This document shows positions 23,111 through 35,953 of a stretch of 64,000 nucleotides of DNA, piece by piece. Both the position numbers and the translations under genes were made by a program. This stretch comes from Rhynchopus sp. YZ270_cl-10 (lineage: Eukaryota > Euglenozoa > Diplonemea > Diplonemida > Diplonemidae). The notes under the pieces were generated by a model. It saw only the letters and a program-made list of their open reading frames with translations, was not told the origin of the DNA and made no database searches. Location of the stretch: the NCBI GenBank assembly GCA_964035575.1, contig OZ037906.1, positions 682,001 to 746,000 on the forward strand. Direction: 5' to 3'. Positions within the stretch are counted from its first letter, which is position 1, and each line of letters begins with the position of its first letter.

Positions 23111-24636
23111 AAAAACTACATTACTGGTGCTCCTGAAAACCCCATTTTGCGTACTTGTTGCGTACTTGCTGCGGGACTTGGTATTTTTTTATTTCAGGAG
23201 CACCAATTACTCTACTTTCCAACGCAAACTTCATTGCATGGGTTGTCCCTCCTCCCCTTCCGCTCGTATGTGACGTTTCCCTGTTCTGTTTGTACATTTT
23301 TCTTTGGAAAAGTGAAAACATTTCACATTACCCCCAACAAAACATCTAAAAAATCCTGGCAAAACAGACCATAACATTTATCTTTTCTTTTATTTCATCT
23401 CTGCTAATACTCTTAAGCAAGAGGTCTGCAGTCTTTCTCATTGTATAGAATAATTGTTTCATTTTTTTTTTAGTTTTTATTTTCATTTTCCAAAGTAATT
23501 ATCCGATCATTTTTACCATCTGTTCCTACTGGAGTCCAGCAAGCGCCTTTTTTTATTTTTTGTTTTTACTTTTCAATTTTTTCAATTATTTTTGAAATAC
23601 GCGTTTCGCCTGGCTCCTCCATACATTCTCTTCATTCTGTTAATTTTTTTTTTTCATTTTTTTTTTCCAAATTTGTTTTATTCTGTTATATTCAACCCTC
23701 CCCAGTCCCCGTTCTTGTGTATCAGCAACGTGCCGTGAGTTTTTACCCACGGTGTCCTTGCAAAAAAAAACCCTCCATTTCCCCCCCGGTGAATTCTCCA
23801 CCACATCCCCCCCTCTGTTTGTTTGTTGTGCTGTCACGCTCAAATCAATTGAGATAAGCATACAGACTACCATTTAGTTTGACATGGTTGTGGATGGGTC
23901 TTTCCAAAAAAAAAAAATGTGCCATCCACCTTGTCCAAACTCTGCTGTGTGTTTCCTTGGTGTACCCGTCAGGTCAAAAAAACAACCTGATCGACGACCG
24001 TCGGAAAAAAGAAACAGAATATTCATTTCCTCCCCAATCTCCCAACCATTGTACCTCCTTCCCCATCCCCACCCCCCTCCCACCCTTCCCATGTTCACCA
24101 CTAGTTCCCCTCCACCCCCTTTAAAAAAAAACAAACGTGCAGACCGTTTTTTCGGACTCACCGTTTTTTTTCAGATTATTAAAAAACGAAAGTCAAGTAC
24201 GCATCTTTTTTTTTTAGGCCTTCCCCAGTGAGTGTTCCTTTGGTGTTTTCTGTCATGGAGGGGTGACAGTGTCGTATGTGCAGTTCTTTTGCAAGACAGA
24301 TAATGGTGTGGCTAAAGGGGGGGGTGCTATTTTTCTGCTATTTTTCTGCTATTTCGGGGTCGTCAGCCACACCAGATAAGGTAATTAAGGTACCTATATT
24401 TTTTTTGCATTTTTTCCAACTCGGTTTGCACCCGAGGAAATCTACGTCGAAGAGAGGTCTCCACATTTGGCAGTACCTTGGAGACAGAAGTGTAACACAG
24501 CTAGTACACTACTGGCACAGCACGTAGAAGTTGTGGTCCTGGTCATTTTAGGATGGGAAATGTTTCCTTTGACCGGTATCTGATTACATTCAATATTACA
24601 GCAAAACAGTAAATAAAACCAACACATTTCCAAACA

Positions 24637-25782
24637 ATGCCGAAGGCCAAGACCGCCGTGAAGAAGCAGACCAAGCAGGAGTCGGACAAGAACCCCCTCC
24701 TCGTGTCGCGCCCGAAGAACTTCTCCGTCGGAAACGACCTGCCCCCGAAGCGTGATGTGAGCCGTTTCGTGCGCTGGCCCAAGTACATCACCCGCCAGAG
24801 GCAGAAGCGTGTGCTTGAGCGCCGTCTTAAGGTATTATTATATTTTGGGTAGCACCACATGAACGAAGACTGCAGTGTGCTTCTGTTGTTCTGTGGTTGT
24901 GATTATCCCAAACACTGGGGAGTAGCAACGCGTGCTATGATTATCCATGTGGGTAGCAGAGGCCTGGCTAGGTTCTGTGATGATCCCGTTCTGCAAGGGT
25001 GTGCTGTGTTGTGCTGTGGTGAGGTGGTGTGTGCTGTCTGCACACCTGCCACCACATCGCACAACACAACACCATGCAGCCCTGTGCATCGAGGCAGTGA
25101 CACACGTCATGATTACCCTCCTCCAGCTGTCGTCTCAAACGATGCATGTGCTGCGCAGGACTGAGGTTGCCTTGCCACAAAGAGGATGGAAGAGTGTCGT
25201 CAGAATGGATACATTTACACAAAACATTTACACACATGACACTGACAGGTGCCGTCTGCGCTGAACCAGTTCCGTCTGACTCTCGACAAGCAGACCAAGA
25301 ACGAGCTGTTCAAGCTGATGGAGAAGTACACCCCTGAGACCAAGAAGCAGGCTGCCGAGCGTCGTCTGTCCGAGGCAAAGGCTAAGAAGGAAGAGAAGAA
25401 GGCGAACCTCGCCAAGAAGGCACCCTGCCTGAAGTACGGAATCCAGCAGGTGACCCGCATGATTGAGGAGAAGCAGGCCAAGATGGTTGTCATCGCCCAC
25501 GACGTTGACCCCATCGAGATTGTTGTCTGGCTGCCCTCCCTTTGCAAGGCACAGAACATCCCTTACTGCATTGTCAAGGGCAAGGCCGCCCTCGGCAAGT
25601 TCGTCGGCATGAAGACCTGCACCTGTGTGTGCTTCACCAGCGTGAAGGGAGAGCACTCCTCCACCTTCTCGAAGCTCCAGGACGCTGTGACGTCTGGCTT
25701 CAACGGACAGTACGACGAGATGCGCAAGTCGTGGGGTGGTATGATGATGGGCCGTAAGGGACGCCCCACCAAGGCAGCATGA
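24637..25782 (+). CDS. RPL7A: 60S ribosomal protein eL8 (L7a)
   Basis: Component of the large ribosomal subunit and member of the L7Ae/L30e RNA-binding family. Exons 24637-24831 and 25249-25782 give 242 aa, split after codon 65 by a 417-nt phase-0 intron. Exon 1 has the eukaryotic [30 protein letters not shown] stretch in pieces ([23 protein letters not shown]). Exon 2 has [20 protein letters not shown] and the domain end GKFVGMKT. The intron contains a long hairpin. A GGGT array directly follows the stop. Codon use is C-rich, as expected for high expression. Confidence 0.97.
25006..25067 (+). other. 62-nt hairpin inside the eL8 intron
   Basis: Arms begin GTGTTGTGC and end GCACAACAC, with a mostly paired middle (GGTG..GGTGGTGTGTGC against GCACACCTGCCACCAC) and a short loop. 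Ribosomal protein introns often host snoRNAs, but I see no ACA or AGA box at the expected place, so the identity is open. Confidence 0.5.
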
Positions 25783-25804
25783 GGGTAGGATCATCAGGGT
25801 GGGG

Positions 25805-25911
25805 TTGGGTGGGTGTGGGTGGGTGGGTGGGTGGGTGGGTGGGTGGGTGGGTGGGTGGGTGGGTGGGTGGGTGGGTGGGTGGGTGGGTGGGTGGGTGGGT
25901 GGGTGGGGTAC
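25805..25911 (+). repeat. (GGGT)n tract after the eL8 stop
   Basis: About 25 GGGT units starting 20 nt past the eL8 stop codon. On the sense strand this would form G-quadruplexes in the 3' UTR or at the transcript end. Confidence 0.95.
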
Positions 25912-26199
25912 GTCTCATACATAGTTGTAGGTAGTTTGTGTCGTGAATCTCAATAAACAAAACACACATGACAAACAAAACACAACCCCACTACTTTCCT
26001 CCACCGCAGCACAGACCCACCAAAAGAAGACACCCACCACCACACCACAGGATAGGGGTTTTAGAAAGGCTTTTCCCTTCTTTAATCGTTTCATTTTTAC
26101 ACACACACCCACGCATTATTCTCCACTCCACACTAATAAGCTTTGTACGCATACGACACACCTCCTTGGTACCCTTTTCACCCTTCACCGCCTTTCACA

Positions 26200-26952
26200 A
26201 TGCCCTCCCGCAAGGAGGACCGCTCCCGACGCAGCGATGCTGTGCACAGTGTCGTCAAGCCTCAGGAATACCTACAGCTGCTCGGAGAGGTGCAGCTCGA
26301 CCGAGACAGCGTGGACCGATTGGTAATGAACTTTCTTGAGGTGTCCGGACACGAAGATGCAGCAAAGAAGTTCTGCGAAGAAAGCGGGATTGCGAGAGGG
26401 GTGGAAGGGGATTGGATGAAGGTACGCACGGACCTCCGTGCACTTCTTTTAATTGGCGACATCACAGCCGCCTGGGGGCTGATGGGGGAGGTTTGTCCAG
26501 AGCTTTTGAAGGATAAGGACATTGCGTTTTCGTTGCGATTTCAAACGTTATTGGAACACATTCGGAATGACACTGCGTCAGCCGCTTTAGACTACGCACG
26601 AGACCATCTGGCATCACCCGACCTCTCTGAAGCACAGCTCGACCTCCTCGAGCAAGGCCTAGCACTCTTAGCCTTCGAGGACCCATACTCCTGTGCATAT
26701 GCGCCCCTCCTCCTCCAAGCGCAAAGGGCAGACACATCAGCAACCGTAGACCGTGCGCTCCTCGAGGCGAACAACCAAGCCGCAACACCCACCCTGCTCT
26801 CTGTGCTGCAATTAAAGCAGTTTATGGAGGATTCTATGGAGCGTGTATCGTATGTAAAAAGTGGGGGAGGGGAGGTGGAAAAGTTGTATATTTTTTTTTG
26901 CAGGTTTCCGAAGATAACAAGCGTAGCGCAGCCGCCGTTTGGGCCATTATAG
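26200..26952 (+). CDS. GID8: GID8/TWA1 homologue (LisH-CTLH-CRA protein)
   Basis: Scaffold subunit of the GID/CTLH E3 ubiquitin ligase. Exons 26200-26849 and 26904-26952 give 232 aa; human GID8 has 228. LisH (about 27-60, DRLVMNFLEVSGHEDAAKKF), CTLH (about 70-125, LRALLLIGDITAAWGLMGEV) and CRA (about 130-215, ALALLAFEDPYSC-like segment) occur in the usual order. The spliced C-terminus reads ERVSFPKITSVAQPPFG and matches the 'YPKM' end of known GID8. The 54-nt intron is a multiple of three without a stop, so unspliced RNA would encode an 18-residue longer protein. Start chosen at the first ATG after the C-rich leader. Confidence 0.9.
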   Translation: MPSRKEDRSRRSDAVHSVVKPQEYLQLLGEVQLDRDSVDRLVMNFLEVSGHEDAAKKFCEESGIARGVEGDWMKVRTDLRALLLIGDITAAWGLMGEVCPELLKDKDIAFSLRFQTLLEHIRNDTASAALDYARDHLASPDLSEAQLDLLEQGLALLAFEDPYSCAYAPLLLQAQRADTSATVDRALLEANNQAATPTLLSVLQLKQFMEDSMERVSYVKSGGGEVEKLYIFFCRFPKITSVAQPPFGPL

Positions 26953-27044
26953 AGGTTTTGTGTTTTGTGTTAAAGTTTCTGCGCTGATCGTTTCGTGTGG
27001 GGAAGCGGTGTGCCTTCGTCACGCCTCTTTCTGTTGCAATTTCT

Positions 27045-27090
27045 TGGTCGCAAGAGGGCCTAGGTTCATCTTACCAACCTTTTCTCTTTC
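27045..27090 (+). repeat. Dispersed hairpin element, CTAAGC/GCTTAG family (diverged)
   Basis: GGTCGCAAGAGGGCCTAGGTTCATCTTACCAACCTTTTCTCTTTC. The 3' tail matches the family; the 5' stem arm is weak. It lies in the leader of the B-box gene. Confidence 0.55.
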
Positions 27091-27201
27091 CTAACCTGTT
27101 GAAAAAATGTGCTAAAAAAGTAATTCCTTCCCCCATTTTACACCTTCCTGCCTCAACCCTATGTCTCCCCTCCACCAACACCAACAAAGATAAAGGGCAA
27201 T

Positions 27202-29223
<2,022 letters not shown>

Positions 29224-29595
29224 TTGTATTATGTATTTTTCCCCTTTGATTTCTGTAAGGGTGGAGGGAGGGACACTCTTTTTGAGGGGATGCCGGCCGG
29301 CTGAGGATATTAACCTTTTTCTTCTTTCCATTTTTTTTTATCACATAAAAGTGTTTTGTATGTAGATTATAACAAAAATGGCGTTCCCTTTTCCTTTCAC
29401 TTCATCCTTTGAAACAAAATGAAACATCTGCAACAGAAAAAAGTACACAAAAAAATATTGTGACACACATTCTGGAAGTGTCCTACACATTACTTAAGCG
29501 GTTCTTTTTTAAGGTGACTAAGCACAGAGAGGCTTAGGGTCATCTTATAAACTTTTCATTTTTATTATTATTATTCCAAAAGAAGGAACTGAATC
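29224..29595. other. Short spacer with one hairpin element
   Basis: No gene. Contains a well-preserved CTAAGC/GCTTAG element (29513-29560) within 40 bp of the next start codon. Confidence 0.7.
29513..29560 (+). repeat. Dispersed hairpin element, CTAAGC/GCTTAG family
   Basis: GGTGACTAAGC-ACAGAGAG-GCTTAGGGTCATCTTATAAACTTTTC. Perfect 6-bp stem and full tail. Lies in the 5' leader region of the coiled-coil gene. Confidence 0.8.
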
Positions 29596-32500
29596 ATGCC
29601 TGTCCCTCATGGAATGCGGCGAAGAGAGCTTCCCATTCATGAGCAACGCGCAGTGCAACAGAGACAACAGGAGCGGGCACGGATGAACGCGCATTTTTCT
29701 CGTGGGTCTGGGTCTACAGCAGCAGCACCAACAGAGGAACGAAATACGACCAACAACCACACCTCCAAGGAAGCGCTTGCACGGAGTGGAGGTTTGCACC
29801 AACTTCTGCGTCACGCAGAGAGACGGGACACAGTTCCGCCTATATATTCGCAGCCAAGCCATTCGGTGTCGCCGACATCAGAAGGCGCGCGGACACAGCC
29901 GAGCCACCCACACAACCCTACCACACCACACAACGCGAAATCGGTGAATGACAGTTTGGCTGCTGCTGTGGCGGCGAATCTCGCTGCGTTGGAGGCAACA
30001 ACGGGACGTACCCTTGCGTCTCGCTCTCACACAGAATACAAACAAAATGAGCAGACATACAGTCACGACGTAAACCGCTTTGAGGACCCTGAAGAAGACC
30101 ACCCCAGCCACAACCACCACCTTGCAAACAGCGGGCACTGGGGCAGCGCACTGACCCGCGCCACAACGCATGCGAAAGACCTGCTGTCCTTCCCCTCTGT
30201 GCCTTCGCAGGCAACGTCGCTCTATAGCATGGCGTCCGATAGGACACATATACCGCACAATGTTGATGTGTTGCAGTCTCCGCCTAAGAGAGGTGGAGGA
30301 GGTGGTGGTGGAGGTGGAGGTGGTGTTGGTGTGACGCAAGGGAAGCCGTCGTCAGATTCAAGGTCGCCGTCGAGAGGTCAAGGGTTTGAAGGGGAGGATG
30401 TGCAAGGGGAGGTGCGAGAGGAGAGGGGAAGGCGTGGGGGTGGGGGTGGTGAGGCGCTCCAGCACACAGTGCAGTCGCTGAACAGCCGTCTGCAGCAGCT
30501 GCAGCTGCAGGTCGGAGAGGAGCGGAAGGAGTCCGCCAGACAAGCCAAGGCGGCAGAAGACCAGCGTCGTGTGAACACCCAGCTGGAGGAAAGGAATAGG
30601 TGTGTTCTTAGGTTTGACCTTTGGCTACGTGGATGATGACAATTATATTTCCTAATTTATCACAAAGAATTTATCAAGATTTGCAGTGCTTGGGATATCA
30701 AATGGACGGGGGCTCGCCCTATTTTCCGGGAGCACTGTCGCTTTTCAGAGTTTTACTGTAACACCTTTTTAAAGTGGCGGATTGATGGATTGAGGGTTTT
30801 TTGGGATATTTTTTTTGCCAAATACAATCAATAAATTAAGGGGTTAGGGTGTACTGCTCCGGTTCGTTGTTTTTATTATTTTATACCCCCTCCATCCCTC
30901 CACCCCCCCCCTATGCAGAACCCTGCAAGACTCTCTGAACCGCTGCAACGAAGAAGTGGCGCAAACACTGCGACGTTCCGGTGAAGAAATGGCCCAGCAG
31001 TGGCAGGACCATACGTATGCTTAGCAACCCCACCCACCATTTGTGTTTGTGTTTGACGGAAAGCGGTGTCATTGTTCCAGGTGGCGCGTACCTCCTGGCA
31101 TTTGTTGACAGTACCTCACCACTTCTTAGTACCCGTTTCATCGTGTGTTCTTATTTCACTTCTAAGATCACTTTAAATGAACCCTTTCGTTTGGTAAGCT
31201 TTCTCTTCTCTTCCCAAGGGGTCTTCCCAAGCTTCGTGCGGAGACCAATCACAACCGCATTCTCGTGCACGCGTTTGTGTGCCCGTCAACCATACTCTCT
31301 TTAAAAGAGATCTTGGAAAAATGAACCGCCGAGTCCCACTGTTCCTGCGTGACCTGGCTCCAGTTGTACCCCAGCTCTCCAAGAGTTCTCGCTTTGTGGC
31401 GCGTCATCGCTAAGACACTGACCCTTCCAGGATGAGCCAGCTGCCCTTGTCTGGAAAAGAGGAAGGACAGAGAGCCGTGAAAGCCTTCGATGAAGTCGTT
31501 CACGACGGGGGTGGCCTGGCGATACTCCAGCGGGATGTCATTGAGGTTCTCGAAGTGGCTAAGCGCATTAGACACTAGAGATGTTCTTGACAAATCTTAA
31601 TTGAGATTTGTTCAGTATTTCAAGTTTTTTTGTTAATTGGAAATGTATCAAATTTACTTTATTACACACCTCCACCCCTCTCTACACCCCTGTCTACACC
31701 CACCCCACCCTACAGAGAGCTGCAGATCAAACTCAACGAGCAGACAATGCTTCTGCGAGAAACAAGCGACAGGCTACGCGAGGTCACAACGGAGCTGCGC
31801 CAGAAGGACGCACTGGTGGATAGTATGCTTGCCCATCCTCACCCCACCTTTAGGACCCACTGTGTGGAAAACGAAATAAAATGCAGACTATAGTTCACCC
31901 CATAAACTACCGTGGAATCTGGCCCATTTATTTTTGTCACCTCATGAAGGAGGAAATAGAAACAAAGCATTTTGAACACACTTTTGCGGTTCTAGGGACG
32001 AACCGCGCTGCAGAAGCCACTCCTCACCAAACAGGTCGAGGTGCGTTTCACCACAGTTTCTATTTTGCTTTCAAACACTTCGTTATTTAGTATGCACGGT
32101 GTTGCATAACCTTGGTGGACTACAATTTCCAAATTTGTATCAAAATCACACAAAACCGCATCCCCTTGCAGACCTACGAGGCAAGCTGCGCGACCAAGAC
32201 GAACGCCTCAAAAGCGTGGCCAGCCTTGCACAGCAACGGCAGAACTCCGTTGCCAGCACGGTAGAGCTGCCGCCACCGCGCCACAACCACCACCACCACC
32301 ACCAGTCTGCGTGCCCTCCGTCGCCAACCTTCTCCCCTTCACCACAGGCACAGAGCAGACGTCATGCACAGCCGCCCACACCACCTCAGGCAATAACATC
32401 ACCAAGGGAAAGCCCACAGCCATGCATGGGGTCCAGGGTCGACACACGATGCGCACCGTCGCCAACGAAGTGTGTGCGTTCACCACAACCGCCACTACAG

Positions 32501-33013
32501 CCACAGCCACTGCCGCAGACACAGTCGGGCGACAAAATGTGGGAAGACCTCAAAACTCATGCCCTCGAAGTGCGTCTGCAGAAGCTCGAAAAGAAGCTTG
32601 CACCCCTTCCATCAGAGCCGCGTGCGGAGATGGACATAGAGGATTTGCTGCCCTTTGAGATTCCTGTTGCTGAGGCTCAGATGCTCCCGCCGCCGACCAC
32701 TTCACATCGGCCTAAGGTAGGACGTGCTAAGGGGGATGAGAACCATCGTACTGCATTTGAACCGGTCAGTCAGATGAGTCAGTTGCAGCAGCCGCCACCT
32801 AGCCTGGCCACAGAGGAGGATATACCCAGTCAGCGTCCTAACACAAGTGTGTCGTCTCTGCAAAGTCACGACTCGCTGCTCCTGGCATCGTGTGAGCCCG
32901 CGTCTGCGCTCTCAGAACCAGACCACTCAGCGCTAAACGCGGAGAAGCCTGACCGGATACCGAAGAAGACCACACCCAACAGAGGCATGGGCACGGCATG
33001 GTTGGTTCCGTAG
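29596..33013 (+). CDS. Four-exon coiled-coil protein, function unknown
   Basis: Exons 29596-30599, 30919-31014, 31716-31822 and 32172-33013 join in frame to 682 aa. Residues 1-230 are polar and low-complexity, followed by a Gly run (about 231-241). Residues 290-430, spread over exons 1-4, give a continuous heptad-like coiled coil (SLNSRLQQLQLQVGEERK, QTLRRSGEEMAQQW, LREVTTELRQKD, KLRDQDERLKSV); this continuity supports the exon joins. The C-terminal third is Pro/Gln/Ser-rich. Composition resembles basal-body or centrosome scaffold proteins, but no domain is recognised. Introns are 319, 701 and 349 nt. The 701-nt intron has an antisense open frame with protein-like composition. Confidence 0.75.
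31249..31593 (-). other. Antisense open frame within an intron
   Basis: A 114-codon minus-strand frame inside intron 2 of the coiled-coil gene. It lacks the T/A-run composition of surrounding intron sequence and contains segments such as FENLNDIPLEYRQATPVVND that look like real protein. No family recognised. It may be a fragment of an inserted gene or element. Confidence 0.35.
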
Positions 33014-33444
33014 TGTGGGAAAGGGTTTGGGCTGAGAAGAGGGTGGGAAAAGCCCATGGTACAATAAAACAGAAGCCTTCTTTCCTCCAGCCCTGGTGTT
33101 GGGTGGTTCCAGTTTTGCCAGGGTGTCTGTTGAGTACATTTATATGGGGTTTTGCTTTGTCTGGACTTTCTAGGTTTTTGTGTGAAGGGTGAGAGCTGTA
33201 GTGTTTTTTGTGTCAATGCATGCAATGGGTTCACTATGTGCTTTGTTAGGTAATGTGTACGGAGAGGCAACTTTATTCATTCATCAAGTTTCCCCCCCTT
33301 TCTTCATATTTTTTTTGCTTTTTGGTGTTTGATGGAAAATAGTACTTTTTGTCTTTTCCTGAATGGCACCCTCAATTCAATTCTATTGGGCTGAGTCTGT
33401 GTGAGTCTACAGATGCCCAATAAACAACTTAGCATTTAATTAAA

Positions 33445-33487
33445 GGTAACTAAGCACGAGAGGCTTAGGTTCATCTAACCTTTTCTT
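33445..33487 (+). repeat. Dispersed hairpin element, CTAAGC/GCTTAG family
   Basis: GGTAACTAAGC-ACGAGAG-GCTTAGGTTCATCTAACCTTTTC. Perfect stem; tail lacks a few bases. Confidence 0.8.
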
Positions 33488-33555
33488 AAAGCTATTTTTG
33501 CGAAGTGTAAACCCCCGATTAGAAGCGTGCGTTCTCTTTCATAAGGTCCCTTTTT

Positions 33556-33603
33556 GGCGACTAAGCACGAGAGGCCTAGGGTCATCTTATAAACTTTTCT
33601 TTC
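33556..33603 (+). repeat. Dispersed hairpin element, CTAAGC/GCTTAG family
   Basis: GGCGACTAAGC-ACGAGAG-GCCTAGGGTCATCTTATAAACTTTTC. One A-C mismatch in the stem; same orientation as the copy 110 bp upstream. Confidence 0.8.
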
Positions 33604-33667
33604 CCGAAAAAAAACGAGGTTCATTTTCGTTACCTCTACTATTAGAAACCCCCTTTAGAGATTACCA

Positions 33668-33774
33668 CACGACGGTGAAGCAACGGGTGTTCCATGTAAC
33701 TATAGTTACACGGAACGCGTTCCATGTACATGTTCCAGATTTTCACATGTAATGTAAGTTACTTCACCGTCGTG
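33668..33774. mobile_element. Short inverted-repeat element, CACGACGGTGAAG family
   Basis: CACGACGGTGAAG at the left and CTTCACCGTCGTG at the right, with a partly palindromic GTTACATG-rich centre. The same termini bound the element at 46639-46767. Confidence 0.75.
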
Positions 33775-33984
33775 CACAGTGACCACCCCCCCTCCTTTAG
33801 TTAGAACAGTTAGACAGCTACAAAAGAGTCCCCCCCTTCTGTTGTGTTTTATTTTAAAACGCCTGCGTTATCACACACTTCTACTTCCTTTTTCAGAAAC
33901 ACGGCCTCTTGATAGTAAACCAGACCTTCCTTCGCAACACACACGGACACAACTTCCAAATGACACCCTTTGCTCTCTACGCAA

Positions 33985-34450
33985 GGTATCCCGAGGCATA
34001 CTTGTCCCCTCATATGGGGAGGCCCTAAAATATGGGAAAATATGGGGGAATTATAGGGGAAAATATCCTATATAACTCCCCTACCCCTTTGACTTACAAA
34101 GGTACTACAGTGAAATACAATACAAATACCCCCATATTCCTGTAGGAAATCCCCCATATTTGATGAAAAACCCCCATATGGGGGCCGATATTTTGGGCCC
34201 CCCATATTTCCCCCATATATGGGGTCTCCCCCCATATGGTGAGAAAGAGGATAAGTCGTAATCTCATACAAAGTAACGCGCCCTTCCTCTCCAACTCCAC
34301 GTCTACAAAACTATCAAGCAAAATTAAACAGAGCACAAAGCACTTTCAAAACATACAAAAAACATTTTCAATCCCCCCATATGGTGAGTCCCTAAATATG
34401 GGGAGATATGGGGTCTCCCCATATGGGGGTGACAAGTATGCCTAGGTACC
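33985..34450. mobile_element. Palindromic element rich in CCCCATATGGGG
   Basis: Left arm GGTATCCCGAGGCATACTTG and right arm CAAGTATGCCTAGGTACC are inverted copies of about 40 bp. Between them CCCATAT and ATATGGG motifs recur at least ten times, often as perfect palindromes. No coding capacity; TSD unclear. Confidence 0.6.
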
Positions 34451-34639
34451 CCCTACTATGGGTGCTTAGACGATTTCGTCAACCCAATTCCCTTCTCTCA
34501 AAAACCCATAACGCCACAGCCATATTACACAAACACCACCACCACCACCCCCCCACCGTCTACTCACTCCCTTTCTTTGAGGGGAGGGCTTTTCCTCCCC
34601 TCCCTCTTTCCCTCTTTCCTCCAGCCCCTCCTTTTTCAA

Positions 34640-35953
34640 ATGACAACGATCACTGTAGAAGGATGGCAGGTTGGCATCGCCGCAGGGGTGACTGCGTTGC
34701 TTGCGATAGGGGTTGTCGTGATGTGCTATATAACACGGAGACGGACCCCTCGGGTGGTTGGGGCACAAGGTGAGCATTTACCTTATGCGGACCACCAGGT
34801 CAGCAAGAAGAAAGCAACACAGGACACACATAACCCTCTTCTTGGCACGCAGGGGAGTCCACATGGTCCAGGTCCACAGGCTCTGCAGGCGCAACCTCAG
34901 ATTGATGCAGTGGATTACAAGCCGTTGGAGTACCATTCACCACCGATGCCTCCGCAGAACAATGCACTGAACCACAGCACCGCACGCAGTCAAAGCAACC
35001 GCGACTCCTGGACCGCCGGCATCAATGCGATGGAGGAGCTAAACCGCTGGATCGGTGATGACAAACCAAACAGCTTAGCGAACAGCTCCAACGGGGACGC
35101 CACCCCTGCACTGTGCACCCCACTATCCCAACCCGCAAACCAACCAACAACAGAGCTTCTCACTCCTAACGCACAACCGAGAATGGCATCAGAACCGGAT
35201 TTATGCACATACAACTACAATGTGGTCACTGAAGATGACCGCAACCTGGGCCGCATGGGGGATCGTTTTGACAAAGGGGGAGTGGTCGCATCGCTTCTCC
35301 TCGCTCAACGGAAGGGGCAACGCCTTGGGCTTGATTCTCCAACTGGGGCAGAATTTAAAAATTTTGTTATCACGAAGAATGAAATCACCCAACCGGTTGG
35401 TCTTTCATTTGAAGCAAAGCGCCCTGTGGTGGGAGCGGTCGAAGATGGGAGTCTAGCTGAGGCTGCGGGGCTGACAACAGGAATGCGGCTTGTAGCGGTG
35501 AATGGAGAAAAGGTATATACTGCGGGGGAGGCAGTATCGGAGGTGAACCGAGCGGAATATGAGGTTAACATCGTGGTCGCGGCGGAGAAGGCAGGGAGAA
35601 ATCCTGCATTGAACATCACCCCACCTCCGCATGTTCTGGGTGCATCTCTTGGTGCAACCACACCCGATTACGTTCCCAAACAGTGGATGAACCACAGCAA
35701 TGTGTACGCACCCAAAGGAAGAGGTATCGGAAATTTTGATTTCTCCTCCGCAGGCAGCCCAACAGCGCAAGGGAGAAGAATCCGTCGTGCAACCTCCATG
35801 CAGCAGGACGGTTCTCCCAATTACAACAACCCGAGGTTCAGTACAACTGCGCCTGCTCGTAGAATCACCCCTTTCGGAAACACCCCAAACCCCTCGAGGA
35901 CGAGAAAATCTTCAACCTCGTCTTCCCCTCCGCTAGCCCATGGATATGCATGA
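34640..35953 (+). CDS. Membrane-anchored PDZ-domain protein
   Basis: 437 aa, single exon. One hydrophobic segment near the N-terminus (about 8-31, GIAAGVTALLAIGVVVMCYI) followed by Arg residues (TRRRTPR) predicts a signal-anchored, single-pass protein with its bulk in the cytosol. A long polar linker leads to a PDZ domain (about 243-325) with carboxylate loop GLSF at 254-257 and the typical GLTTGMRLVAVNG turn. The C-terminal 110 residues are disordered and basic (GRRIRRATS). PDZ domains bind short peptide ends, so it could tether partners at a membrane. No protease domain is present, unlike HtrA. The start at 34640 directly follows a pyrimidine-AG leader. Confidence 0.8.
   Translation: MTTITVEGWQVGIAAGVTALLAIGVVVMCYITRRRTPRVVGAQGEHLPYADHQVSKKKATQDTHNPLLGTQGSPHGPGPQALQAQPQIDAVDYKPLEYHSPPMPPQNNALNHSTARSQSNRDSWTAGINAMEELNRWIGDDKPNSLANSSNGDATPALCTPLSQPANQPTTELLTPNAQPRMASEPDLCTYNYNVVTEDDRNLGRMGDRFDKGGVVASLLLAQRKGQRLGLDSPTGAEFKNFVITKNEITQPVGLSFEAKRPVVGAVEDGSLAEAAGLTTGMRLVAVNGEKVYTAGEAVSEVNRAEYEVNIVVAAEKAGRNPALNITPPPHVLGASLGATTPDYVPKQWMNHSNVYAPKGRGIGNFDFSSAGSPTAQGRRIRRATSMQQDGSPNYNNPRFSTTAPARRITPFGNTPNPSRTRKSSTSSSPPLAHGYA

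Larger units (their letters stand above)
21320..24636. other. 3.3-kb spacer with a hAT element and dispersed repeats
   Basis: No host gene recognised. Holds a non-autonomous hAT element (21695-22546), two CATCCTCGGGTGT-family copies (22815, 23055), and long A/T runs. The eL8 leader begins near 24500. Confidence 0.65.
33014..34639. other. Spacer with structured and mobile elements
   Basis: No gene. Two CTAAGC/GCTTAG hairpin elements (33445, 33556), a CACGACGGTGAAG inverted-repeat element (33668-33774) and a CCCATATGGG-rich palindromic element (33985-34450). A pyrimidine tract ending in TTTCCTCCAG (34613-34622) just upstream of ATG 34640 is a plausible trans-splice acceptor. Confidence 0.65.

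Noticed and set aside
24976-25165. C/D-box snoRNA in the eL8 intron
   Set aside because: A GTGATGA box occurs, but the nearest CTGA is nearly 190 nt away and no terminal stem joins them.
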